The notes under the pieces are model-generated. The model made no database searches, was not told the origin of the DNA, and saw nothing but the letters and a program-made list of their open reading frames with translations. Made by a program: the position numbers and the translations under genes. Positions 23,133 through 35,400 of a stretch of DNA of 64,000 bases are shown here, piece by piece. Position 1 is the stretch's first letter. Each line of letters starts with the position of its first letter. The stretch is from Silene noctiflora (lineage: Eukaryota > Streptophyta > Magnoliopsida > Caryophyllales > Caryophyllaceae): the NCBI GenBank assembly GCA_009801015.1, contig VHZZ01000234.1:102102-166101 (forward strand), in the 5' to 3' direction.

Positions 23133-24000
23133 AGGGAGATGAAATTACCCAAAGATTTTCCATAATATATACTCATGATTTCTATTATTCAATGAAAAAT
23201 AATTTACTTATTCTTAAACAACATAAATTCTCACCGAAGACAAATACTTGTCGTTACAAGCTGAAGACGGGCTAAATTTAACCCATATAAAACGAAAATG
23301 TGACCTTTTTAACGACAAATTTTTATAACTTAACAAATTGTTCTGATAAATTTTTATCTGAAAATAATTACATTTTCGTATTAAAAATATTTATTTTATC
23401 CATTTTCAGCTTGTAACGAAATATTACTTATTTCCGCAAGATTTATTTCCCATATAAAAAGTGTGATTTTGTATGATTTTTGTAACAAGAGGTAGAGCTG
23501 AGCAAAATTATACGATACGGTTTTATTATACGTATCCGATACGCTATACGAATTTAATTATATGGATTTTCGGATATCCGATACGAATTTCAGGATATTC
23601 GATTCGGTTCTTTAAAAACCGTATCGGATAAGGATCGGCAAAATATGAAACCGGATATACGGTATCCGATACGGTTGCCTTTTTTCTAGAATAAAATATT
23701 AAAATATATANATAAATCACAAAATAACTAATATGTTGGTGATTAAACCTTATTAGTATTAAACTTTATAAGTTATTTACTCTTATAACGTTTTAAAACA
23801 CTTTTAAGTTGCTAAAAAAACAAACAATCATACATAAAAAAAAAATATATATATTAAATTACATAAGTGAAGCTGAAAACCAGATACCGGATATACGGAA
23901 AAACCAATATACGATTTTCATATATACGGAAAAATCGTATTGGATAAGTGTACTAAAAAATGAGATTTAAAAAATCGTATATCCAAAGTAGAAGATTGAA
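23133..24000. repeat. Repeat-derived: GTGACGG relative and ATACGGATATCCG block
   Basis: 23221-23430 is a diverged member of the GTGACGG family (CATAAATTCTCACCGAAGAC...AAGCTGAAGACGGG; end CAGCTTGTAACG). 23500-23990 is a palindrome-rich block with many overlapping copies of ATCCGATACG and CGGATATACGG in both orientations; its edges start TAGAGCTGAGC, a form seen in hAT-type plant repeats. One N at 23711. Confidence 0.55.
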
Positions 24001-26100
24001 TTTGTAAGAAATTCAAACAGTCAACGACATGGTCACTAGCAAGTCGCAATTTGCATGTGAATGACAGCACAAAGTACACATTTACCAACATAATTCCACC
24101 ACTTTAATTCCTCACGCCTTGTATTTTTTAGTAATTTCATCTTTTTTATAGGGGTATTTTCGGTACCCTATTTAACATTGACCAGATACAGACAACAACT
24201 TGGTCAACCATGATCAATAAAATATTCTCTAATATATTTTCCCGTGCTACTCTTCACCAGCTTTTTTTTCCTCTCACAATAATATTTTTTAATGATATAA
24301 TTAATTAATTAATTAAATAATAATTAATGCGGATGGTGCTTATTTATGTACGAGTTTTGCTTATTCATGAACGTAAATAACAATAATACTTTTTTTTAAT
24401 GATTTTACTTTAATAAAATACCCTTCTTTCAATCTTTATTTATCTCTTCTCCATTTACTCATTTTTCTCTCTAATTACCACCAACCAACCATCACGCGTC
24501 AGCCACCACCCTCACCGCCGCCTCCCTTGCGCCAGTATTGACGATTTACTCAGACTAGTTTTAAACTCGTACAAAAACGTTATATCCGGTTCCTGAAAAA
24601 TGCCCATTGTAGTACTCATCCGACTCCAAGTTTCGAAAAAAAAAAAATAGTAAAACTTACTAAAATAAATACAAAACAAACATTTATAACAAAAATAAAA
24701 ATAAATCTGAACACATGCTCAAAAAAAAAAAAAATATTGAAAAAATATGAACATGCAGTACGTATGTGGAGTAATTTATATATAATTATTGTGGTTTGTT
24801 GCGATTTGTTTGTGTATGCTATGTTCAATTCATCGTAATTCATGTACTAATTTTGCTGTACTGCGAGTTTAATTACCTGATCGTTACAAACCATAATTTA
24901 ATCTCTCCCTAATTTAATTAGTGTAAATAAACCCTAATATAATTAATGAAATTAAGAATTAGAATTATTCCCTGATTGATACGAGAATTAGCATCCATAA
25001 TTGTGTAATTTGACGGATTTGATTAATTTTGTAGATTTGATTAATTTTGTAAGGGAAAAAATCATAGAGAATTAGGCAAAGAGCACACTATGGGAAAATA
25101 AAAAAAAGTCCATGAATGTGCAACTACGTTTCTCTAATAGTTTAATCTTACTTCCATGTGTAATAGTTAGACCGTTTTCAGAATTAACAAATAATGATTA
25201 TCTCCATTTCTTTTCAATTATCTATAATAGCTTAATAATACTTCCATCCGTGTCAATTAGAATAGATCGTTTCCTGAAATAATTTAAGTGTTTGAAATAA
25301 TTAATGAAGAGGGGAGGTAAAGGAATATCTAATTGCACAACATTCCCTTTCATAGCGATTTCCCATATTACTTTTTACGGAGGGCAATAATATGAAATAT
25401 GATACATGTAATTTGACTATAACTTACGAAAAAAAAAAAAAAAAAAAAGGAACATACATGATGTACATCAAATGTATAATTTACTTATTGATAATTTTTG
25501 ACATTTACCTATATTTTTTTTTTTTTTTTTTTCAAAATCTATTTTGAAGAAAAAGTTTTTCTTTATTACAAATAAAAATATATTTATATTACATCATAAA
25601 AATCTCTAATTTAATACTTGATTTATAATCAATGTTTAAAATCTTTGGCATTAAAAAAAAAAAAACCTACAAAATGAGTGGGATTAATTAATTAATTAAT
25701 CGTCCACACTTTAATATTTTCACATTACTTTTTAATTTTTTTGAATTTCCTTTTTATTAGGCTTTTTATAACCTTTTGTCCATGAAATTCAAATTTTGGC
25801 AAACAAAAATACTCTCTATTTAATTACTAGTATTAAAAAATTTCCTTTTTGAACAAATTAATTAATTATTACTGTTACCACTGTTACACTATTTTAGTAC
25901 CCCAACAATAAATTAATTTCAACCATTTTCCAAAGTTTTTGGTTTCATTTTAACTCTCTTTTTAATGGGTATTTACACTTTTTTCCCTCTTTACTTCTTA
26001 TCTTACTTGTGAAAAAAGCTGAAAAATTTCATCTTTTTTTGGGTAATAATTTTCTGGGTTAATAATAAAGTTTAATATTAATTAACTTTGTTAATATATT
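24001..26100. other. AT-rich upstream region of the AHL gene
   Basis: No gene recognised. Several long A or T homopolymers (for example 25429-25448 and 25510-25530) and repeated TTAATTAATTAA blocks (24299-24316, 25685-25700). The Pro-rich stretch at 24480-24540 has no supported open frame. Confidence 0.45.
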
Positions 26101-26184
26101 TTGTGATGATCTTCAGAAGTTTGATCTTGGGAACAGTGTAATTTGGTGGCATTGAACTGATACTAGTACTACTACTTCACTGTG

Positions 26185-27046
26185 GTAAAGTTTTGAACTT
26201 TCTTATTTTTTACTCTGTAATTTTGTTTGATTAGCTTTGCAGTGTTAATTCATGCACATCTTACTTATTTTAGTTTAATTATTATGTTTTTCTGGTTTGT
26301 TTTGTTGTAAAGTTTATGATTCTGTTGTTTTTTTGGTGTAAATCCTAGCCACAAGAACGATTTTATAATTTACCGACTAAGCTAGTTGACATCTGCAGTT
26401 ATGATTTTGTTGGAAGTTATTTTGTGTGATTGGTGTGTGTGTGTGTGTGTTTTGTAGAGCTTATGTTATGTGGCTTTTCATGTACCAAGTAATAATTAAA
26501 ATGAAATGTGGAATTTTCATGGGTTGATCAAGCTTCAATGGTTGATATTATATATTACTCCCACCATCCCGATCATTTGTTTACTTTTTATTCTTTGTGA
26601 GGGCATTTTAATCGAAGGTAAACAAATGATTGAAACAGATGTACCAGCATGTTAAATTATTAGTAGGATGTTAGAAGATTTCTCAATTATTATGGTTTTT
26701 TTCCGTCCCAATCATTTGTTTACCTTTTTATCCTCTGTAAAGGGTATTTTAATCGAAGGTAAACAAATGATTGAGACGGAATTAGTAGCATGTTAAATTC
26801 TGAGTAGATGTTACAAGAATTCTCACTAATTAAGTTATTTTTTTCTTTTCCAATTAAGTAATTCTTTTTGTGTTTGTGTATCTTAGGGTACATTTGTTAG
26901 ACCCACATGATAGGAGACATTATAAATCTACAATAGATTGGATGTACATAAATTTTGGTGATAGTTGGTTAAAGATTGATTTCAGAAAGCAAATGTTGAG
27001 CTAATTTTGACAATGTTTCTACTTTCTGTTCTTTGAATCTGTGCAG
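26185..27046 (+). other. Probable 5' UTR intron of the AHL gene
   Basis: A donor-like G|GTAAAG at 26185 and an acceptor CTGTGCAG|GTAGGG ending at 27046 frame an AT-rich interval immediately before the AHL start. 5' UTR introns are common in this gene clade; inference only. It contains two Stowaway copies (26556-26640, 26702-26783). Confidence 0.38.
26556..26783. mobile_element. Two Stowaway-like MITEs in tandem
   Basis: Each is about 80 bp with near-perfect inverted ends. The second reads TCCGTCCCAATCATTTGTTT at the left and AAACAAATGATTGAGACGGA at the right, with TATTTTAATCGAAGGT between; the first starts ACTCCCACCATCCCGATCAT. CTCCGTCCC-type termini are the Stowaway (Tc1/mariner) signature. 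Related copies lie near 35181, 36906, 48208, 48360 and 61517. Confidence 0.78.
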
Positions 27047-27153
27047 GTAGGGCTAAGGTTTGAGTAAGACCTTTGTAGTGTCTTACAAAGTGACTAATAT
27101 ATTCGGAATATTTTCGTATCTGCTTTTGAAGAGTATATATAAATTATACATGC

Positions 27154-30100
27154 ATGGAGTCGAAAGAGAATATGTCGTTAGGAGTGACGGTCATAGGAGC
27201 GGAAGCTCCATCAAATTATCATGTAGCACAACGGAGTGAAACCCCCCATTCCCAGACAGCATTAGCTTTGCCAGCTGGAGGTGTAACCCCGGTTAGTGTT
27301 GACATGGCGGGGTCCATGGAGAAAAAGAAGCGGGGTAGGCCCCGGAAATATGGTCCAGATGGGAATGTGCAAAGGCCGTATTCACCAATGCCGGTTTCAG
27401 CATCAGCTCCACCTGCTATTGGCGGTTTTTCAAGTGGGAAGCGAGGTAAAGGGAGAGGTGCTTCAGAGGCCAAAGACCAGCAGAGATTTCAGATGGCTAC
27501 TATGGGTAATGCAGAAATTTCTCTTATTATTTATGATAATTAATGTGAAACTTTTGTGATCTAATAATTCATTAATCAAAATCTTTGTTTAGATGCAAAA
27601 AAGAGTTCATTAATACTTAATGACTTGGCCAAAGTGGCACATTGAGTCTTGTGTAAGATTATCTCATTTGTGAGACCAACTCAAATATTTTTGTATTCCT
27701 CAGTAAATTGTATATATGCCTGACTAGTTGGTCTCTCTTATGCCCAAAAGTGTCACATGAGGAATTGTAGCTAGTCTAGCCGTAGTTTAGCGGTGTTGCT
27801 TGATTTCGCTTTTGACACGCTTATAAACTTTCGAGTCCTCCCAATAAAGTTTTGAGTTATATCAGTTACCTAAGTTTTAAATTCATATTTATCTTTATAG
27901 GTCTCATTTACCTTGACTGGTTGACTGTATGGTATAGGCAATGTTGAATGTTAGTTATGTTCTTTTCAAGGGCATTCCAAGCAAGTTGGAATGATCAATA
28001 AGCAATGCATTTACAAGTGGTAGAGAGCTATAAAGGCTTGTGAAAATTTGCGTCCTTAGTCATTGTCTCGATTGTCTAGACCAAGACGCCTTGATGCTCT
28101 CTTGAAGTAGCTGCTATGGCTTTCACTTTGCTTGTTATCAATTTATTGGATGGTTTAGTTATATTTTTCGATCAATCATTTAGTTTCCCCATTGTTCTGA
28201 TTTTCTAAAATCTTAAATCACTCTGAGCAGGTGATGAGTTTGGACGTTCTGACGGAGCTAACTTCACTCCGCATGTCATAACAGTTGATGCTGGCGAGGT
28301 ATGTCTTCATCTTGTATAGCTGTATGATCATTAACGAAGACCATAAAGCTTCTGTGCTATACTCATCATTCTTAAGTAACTTAACCAACTACATCTGCGA
28401 GCTTTTTTTAAACTGGATAACAATCCTGTTGACCTGATGACCACAGGCTTACACCTATATATTACATTCTGTCTTCTTCTTAATGCTTTAGTTGAAACAT
28501 ATTCCCTGATTGGATCTGCATGTCAGTCATTGGACTCTTAGGAAGCCCATATGCACTAAATTATTACTCCGTATGATTTAAATTCTTTGACACGAACAAG
28601 AAACGCCTTTTGCATGCAGTTGTACGGATGTTACTGTAAACACGATGTGTTATTTCTTCTTTCTGGTCACTACTGAATAAAACGTCACTGAGCATACTGG
28701 TATGTGTAGGATGTTACAGCAAAAATCATATCTTTTTGTCAACAAGGACCGCGGGCAATTTGCATTCTTTCAGCTAATGGAATGGTCGCTAATGCTACAC
28801 TTCGTCAATCTGACTCTTCTGGCGGTACATTGACTTACGAGGTAAATACCCAGTCTTATATATTCTTACTCCTATTCATACTTTTTATGGAGTATCTAAT
28901 GAATTAGGAAATCCTTACGTCTTTTAGTTTGAGCCCTGAATTTCCAACCACCATAGTGCTGACCATCACTCACTCTAGTCTAACCCCTTCTCCAAAAATT
29001 GTTCTGTAAGCCAATGGGGTAACATGGAAAAGAATTTAGAGCACACTCTCCCGTCCCTTTTCCGGGATACAATCCGTACTTAAATGAATTCAATGTTCCA
29101 TGAGCCAGTTTTTTATTTTCGACGGAGTAATATTTTATTTTATCAGATTCAAACTCACCCAATACCTTACAGTAAATTTAAATAATCAGGTGGTTAACAG
29201 AATTCAATGGAGTTAGGTTTACATACAAGTGTTCCTTTTTATTTTCTTCATTATGTAGCAAAATATGTCATTTGTGTTAATACCATTACCAGGTTGCCGG
29301 GTCATTTTGAAGCTAGTATCAAAAATCCTTCGAATTTTTTTTTATATTATTGATCATAGAATAAGGCTGCCTGCTACAATGGCCTAATGTTGACATGTGT
29401 AACTGTATAAAAATCTGCAATAACTGTTTTCTGATGTGATTTGTGCATTTATTACAATCGAAACCACCCCGTATTTGTCTCAAATTACCAGATATCAACC
29501 TTGTATATCTGTTCTATTTGCGCTTTCCGCTTGCTATTAATCGCATGCAAATGACTCACGGTTCTCATCTAACATAGGGACGCTTTGAAATAGTAAACTT
29601 GTGTGGGTCTTTTACCCCTACCGAGAGGGAAGGTACAAGATACAGAGAAGGTGGCTTAAGCGTGTCTTTGTCAAGTCCAAATGGTCAAGTTGTTGGTGGA
29701 TGTGTTGCTGGTTTGCTGATCGCCGCAAGTCCTATTCAGGTAAAAACTAAATAGTTGATCTTGTTTAGCATGACATGAATTCCTTCTGAGCATGACAAAA
29801 TTTGGTTGCTGTTCTCCTCTTAAAGTTATTAATCAAGTGGTATTGATCAATTATGGCTGAACTATTTAATGTGAGAAGTCTTTTCTGTTTTTTTTTTTTT
29901 TTTGGTTCAAATGAGCGCAGTATGTCGCGGGTGAGAAGTCTTTTCTGTTGTTAAATGGAGTAAGACTCTCTCTGCATTCGTAGCCGTGTCACCAACACAC
30001 ACCCATGCCCAACTCTTTCTGCAGAGTTTGAATTACATAGCTATAAAATGAATAATGATCCTAAAGAATTCACTGAAGTCGTAAGTAGTCGAGGGATTTG

Positions 30101-30588
30101 GATGGGAGGAGAGGGGGTTTGAATTACATAGCTATAACTGCCTATAAAATGCTTTAAACGTAGGAATGAGTTCGGGATAAAAACAATGTTGCATTCTTTC
30201 TCCATTCCCTTCCTTGAAATTCTATCCAAATAAAAGCGAATCCATTATTATTTAGTTGTCGTAACATGGTTGCACTCTGGTTCCTTGATTGTATCAGATA
30301 ATTGTGGGGAGCTTCTTACCGAGTATGCCACCTGAGGTTAAGCCAAAGAAGCCTAAAGCTCAACCACCGTCTGCTCCTACTCCTTTCACCATAACATCTG
30401 CTCTGCCTCCACCTGCAAACGTTGATAAAGAATCATGCAATGGCCAGGGGCATAATACTCCGGTTCCCCCAATGCAGAATCTCACTTCACCACCACCATT
30501 CCGTAGAGAAAACTGGCCAAACACACATTCTATGCAAGAACGAAGGACATCAACCACCGATATTAATATATCCCTACCTGGAGGGTAA
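27154..30588 (+). CDS. AT-hook motif nuclear-localized (AHL) protein with PPC domain
   Basis: Chromatin-associated minor-groove DNA-binding protein. Five exons, 27154-27505, 28231-28298, 28710-28841, 29578-29739 and 30298-30588, all with GT-AG junctions and matching phases, give 334 residues. The AT-hook is KKKRGRPRKYGPDG (core RGRP at residues 60-63), with a basic nuclear-localisation character. A second hook-like patch, GKRGKGRG near residue 100, lacks the RGRP core. The PPC/DUF296 domain spans about 128-245, with FTPHVITVDAGED, GPRAICILSANG and the conserved GRFEIVNLCGSF (185-196), then GGCVAGLLIAASPIQIIVGSF. The C-terminal tail is Pro/Ser-rich. The multi-exon structure fits the intron-containing AHL clade; members repress or tune transcription in development, but no specific role can be assigned. 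Residue count matches the family (about 300-400). Confidence 0.95.
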
Positions 30589-31554
30589 TTTATTAATTCT
30601 CGACCTCTATTTCTTATTGATTTCTCATTTAATTATGGGATAATGAGTTTGTCTGACATGTAAGACCGTCTCATACAATTTGTACGATACTTAAAACCCA
30701 TGATGACGAAATTTGACAAGTTGTGAAACGTACTCGTATAATGCAGGATGCAGTAGGATTCTCAGCTGCTAGTCTGACTTGTATGCTAATCAGCTAATCA
30801 CAGGAGGAGCATTTTTATCTTAGGATGAATAGCCTTGTTTGGATTTCCCCTTGACGGTGTTTTAGGCACGTTTTCGGAAATTACGTGTGGTATAAGCTAG
30901 TAATATTAGGAAACTACTTATGCGTGTTGTAGGTGCAATTATTGTAGGGAATTGGGTGTAGTTTATTGTATTTTCTTCAATAGAAATTATGTTTGAACAT
31001 TAAATGTAGGTTGAACCTTTATATATTATGATTAAGGTTTCCACTTTCCGGGATCGAATCCCACCCATGTAATGTAATCCTCCATTGAAGTAGCTTTTCA
31101 AAGCATTTGAACAGCAACTATATTTATGTCGATTGTTTTTCGACTACGGTGTTTTTACTCTCTCAACTGTTGATAACTGTGTGTGTTTCTTTTCCGATTC
31201 ATCTGGAATCGAGATTCATAGCTGAGACGTGTATGATAATGTCGATAGAGTTTCTGTCAGAGCTGGACATTGTCGACAAACTGAGACAAAATAAAGATAA
31301 CATGTCTAATTCATTATAGAACTTTCATGCTTACATATAAGCAATTATCAGCAGAAAAATTCTCGTGTCCTCCGGGAAGCCATTATAATAGTTCATTTAA
31401 TGGATTGCCTTTAGGAGTAAGAAAAACAAGCTAGTAACAGACTAACAGGTGCGTACACCCCCTTGATATGTTTCTTTGTTAAATTTTACTATTTGCCATA
31501 TGTAGCACAAATATTTACGGATTAAAATGTTACCGTGCAGTTATTATCCAACAA
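30589..31554. other. 3' flank of AHL gene
   Basis: Probably 3' UTR sequence to about 31010 (TATATTATGATTAAGG) with no transposon ends seen. The 70-codon frame at 31107-31319 has no recognisable domain. Confidence 0.4.
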
Positions 31555-31627
31555 GCCCGTCTAGCTCAGTTGGTAGAGCGCAAGGCTCTTAACCTTGTGG
31601 TCGTGGGTTCGAGCCCCACGGTGGGCG
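31555..31627 (+). tRNA. tRNA-Lys (CTT)
   Basis: 73 nt, intronless. Acceptor GCCCGTC pairs with GGTGGGC (one G-T), discriminator G. The D arm has TAGCTCAGTTGGTAGAGC (A box), the anticodon stem CAAGG/CCTTG encloses CTCTTAA with anticodon CTT, and the T arm is GTGGG-TTCGAGC-CCCAC (B box GGTTCGAGCC). A TTTGTTTTTT run just downstream suits Pol III termination. Confidence 0.97.
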
Positions 31628-32430
31628 ATTTGTTTTTTTGCAGGATTGTAAGATTTTTAATTTTTTTTAAAAAATAAAATTTTAGTAATTTTAGTTTTAG
31701 ATGAAGACCTTTTTCAGCCTTTTAATGATTTCTTCGAAAGACCGATATAGCGCCATGTAGAAGTGGAGTACAAAAATTGCGGGATAAATCCGAGTTTTTG
31801 CCTGTGGTTATGAAAGTAAGTACTCAATAAACAAATCCTCTAGGTGAAAATAGCCGAATTATAAAGCTCCAATTGACATGTTAAGCAAGGCCAACACGGT
31901 TTTTACAGTGTCAGTTAGTTTAACTAATAAAGTCTTTCGGTGATTCTATTTCTAACTGGGTGTGAAAAGTGGGACGTCTATTATCAAAACTGTCGCCGTG
32001 CTTCATTTTGTACGAAAAAAAAGACCATTACATCAACATTATCGTCGAGTTTCATTTGCACGAAAAGAAACAAAAACGTAAAATAAAGCCAACAAAACTT
32101 GTCTATAATCTATCTCAACTACTATTCAAAATCCGATACAAAATAGTAACTGTCGTCCACGTTGAATCAAGTCCTACAAGATATCAACATTGACAGTAGA
32201 TTTTCAACATTCTAAAGGATTGATCTGGTCTACCAGTCTCTCTACCTAGATCAACCGGTTCTCTAAAGCTGATCTCGAAAGCACAAGAATTCTCAAGCTT
32301 CAGAGAAAGGGACATACGAGACTGCTCAAGAAGTTAGCTTTAAGAAGGAAAGTATATCAGTGTCGCACGACCACATCGAGTATATTTTTGTAGGTTTCAA
32401 AGCTGTTGGTGCTGGTGCCGTCTGATTTCT
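31628..32430. other. Interval between tRNA-Lys and the TBL2-like gene
   Basis: Non-coding; the side nearer 32430 is likely the 3' UTR of the minus-strand WD40 gene. The 74-codon frame at 31969-32193 is unsupported. Confidence 0.4.
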
Positions 32431-35400
32431 TCAAGCTGGATGAGAAAGAGGTGCCTGCCATAATTTGACTTTCTTGTCGACACCAGATGTTGCTAAGATC
32501 AAGGATTCTGAGTTTCCTGTGAAATTAGTCAGACAAGGGAGAATTAGTTTTGACAAAATGCACAATTTTGAGACGGAATAGAGTATGAATCATGAAAATG
32601 ACCAGTAGAAAGAGTCCTCGGTGCCCAAGTGATGCAAGTTATGTCTCCTGCAAGAATAAACAAATGCTTTAATCAAGTGATTTCATGGTTGATCATAGAT
32701 GAGCACATTACATGTAGTCACTAGATAAAAGCAGTAGACACCGGTTATTAAGTGATTTCGTGGAAGACGAGCACACAATGCATGCCGTCACTAGTTTAAA
32801 CTTTACAGCAGGACATTCGAGATATAGAACATGTGTAATTCCATTCTATGAGAACCTAGGCCTGGAAAAAAAAGTTACCATAAGATCTGACATCGCTAAC
32901 TTAACCACCACAAAAAGTTTGGCGGAGACGAAAAACCACAGCCCACACTTCATGCCTTGATAGACCACTCAAACTAAAAACTAGAGGGAATCATATGACG
33001 AGCAGGTAATCCTATAGGCACTTGAAGTCCTTACAGTAACTTAGAACTTCCTTTCCATGCAAGAAAAAACCGAAGAAAGAAAGCATCTCATGTGATAAAA
33101 TTGTAAAATGAAACGGTATCAAGGCAGCACAGAGACACGTGCTAGAATCAGAGTATGAATTTCATAAATTAGGCGTTTTCTGTACTGATGCAAATGGTAA
33201 CACTAAAATAAAAGCATAGTAATACAAATAGGCACTGTACCCCCTGCTATTTGAGCAACTCATAAGTAGGCAGACACCTCATACAATGGGCTTACCGTCA
33301 TGCGCCTTTTCATCGATGTCCAACACATTTCCAGTCTCAGGACACAGCCACTGCAATGTAGGACCGTGAGTGGCGGCCAGTATTTTTCCATCAGGAGATA
33401 AACTGAGATGATCATAATGCAAAGTGGCACCCTTTGAATCCTGAAGAGGAATTGGAAATCCTTTCAGAATCTTGGGGTCTTCATCCATGTGGTAACGAAC
33501 TGCAACAATACTAATGAAGTCAGCGTCCATTGGAAAAAAAATGTGAAACGAAATAATGAATGCGTAATAATAACTACTTATATACCTATGCATAATTTCA
33601 AGGACTACAATACTCGCAAGTAGTAGACATCCGCACATTCTAAACATAACTCCCTCCCAACTCCAATTTACCCACTTCTCTTTCACATGTATGTCAATGC
33701 GTATTTTACACCGTCAATATCTTTCCTTACAAAATGGTAAAAATTATAAAAGTTTAATATTCTTGATGTACACATAAAGACGAATAAAACAAGACCTCAC
33801 ATGACTATGTTTTCTCTTATACATTAGAAAGAATTTTGAAGATTCTCTATACTGTGAATAGTGTCAAAAAGAGCAATGGGTAAATTGGAGTTGAATGGAG
33901 CGGGTACAACATTCCAGAATGTTTAGAATGTGCAAATGCCGTTACAACTTTCATGGTTCCATACCCACTGTAACACTACAATATTCCAGAATGTTGTAAT
34001 GTCTAGAATGTACAAAACACGCACCATTAATATTCCATATTTTCATGGTTCCGTCCTTAGATGCAGTTATAATTTGCTCAGAGTTTGGAGAGAAACATAA
34101 ACAAGTTACTGCGCTCTGAAAACAAAGAAGATAAGGATAATGTCAATGACAAAAGTGAAGAAAATAATAACTTTCATGTTCAGCAGCATTGGTGCCAGCG
34201 TGTCACCAATAAGCAACTAGGCAAGTGTGGCAGCTATAAGAATCAAAGTACACAAGAAATTGAACAACAACAACATTACACAAGAAATTGAACACACGGA
34301 AAAAAACTGCGTCACCCGAAAATAGGGGAGGGATCCAAGTTTCATCCAACATTGTTTATCCTAACAAATTAATTGGGTATGGAACAATTTTGAAGGAAAC
34401 TCTTCTACTCTCTTCCAAGTCCCTTCTCCTCTCTTCCATGGATATTCTCTCTCACCCCTCTTTCTCTCTCTTCCGTATCCATCCCATCTATTTTCTTCAT
34501 TCATCTCTTCTTCTCTCAATTAAATATGTTGCCTTGACAAGTCACTTTGGTTGTATTTCACGCATCCAACATTCCAACACTGTGTCGCATTCGACACTTG
34601 CATGTGTTGCAAGTGTTGTAACTACATGATAAAGTCATGTACACTATAACTGCCCAAAGCATGCATGTAACTAATGTTACACTCAAATTTTATTGTGAAG
34701 CAGAACTATTTCTAGAAATTCAGGCACACATTGGATAAGAAAATCAGCGAACTCAAGCACATCAAAATACAATGACAGAAGAGAGATAAGATGCAAAACC
34801 TTGTGCCCCTTCAGCTGCATAGCTTTCACGATTTCTTTGACAGAACCATCCTTTGAGTATATGATCTCCCATATCTACCAAATAAAACCAACAAAACAAG
34901 AAGCTCACGCATTTCAGTCCAGATCTACCACGAAAATCACAATATCATAGCACTCAGATGCACATGATGAAGACACTACTAAAGAGGCACTTGCATGGAA
35001 AAGCTAAAAGCAAATTAAGACTTTCTTATTTGAAGAATTTAAACGCGAGATCAAATGAATAATAAGCCAATATTCATCAAAAAAAAAATACGAAGATAAA
35101 TGTAAAGATTTATGCTAGCTGGTACAAATATATACGGACCAGTAGTTGACCATCTGGCCTGATGATGACATAAAATAATACTCCGTTCACATCAGTCAAT
35201 TATTTACCTTATTAATTCTTTGAGGGGTATTTCAATCAAAGGTAGCAAATGACGGGGGTGAAGGGAGTACTAAGAGACATCATGGTGTGGATAGAGACTG
35301 AGAGTGTAGAAGTTAAAACTGAAAGCATGTTACAAAGTCTGGTGGACCAAAGAAAGGAAGACAGAAATACATTAACACTAACACTCACAAACTAATAAAC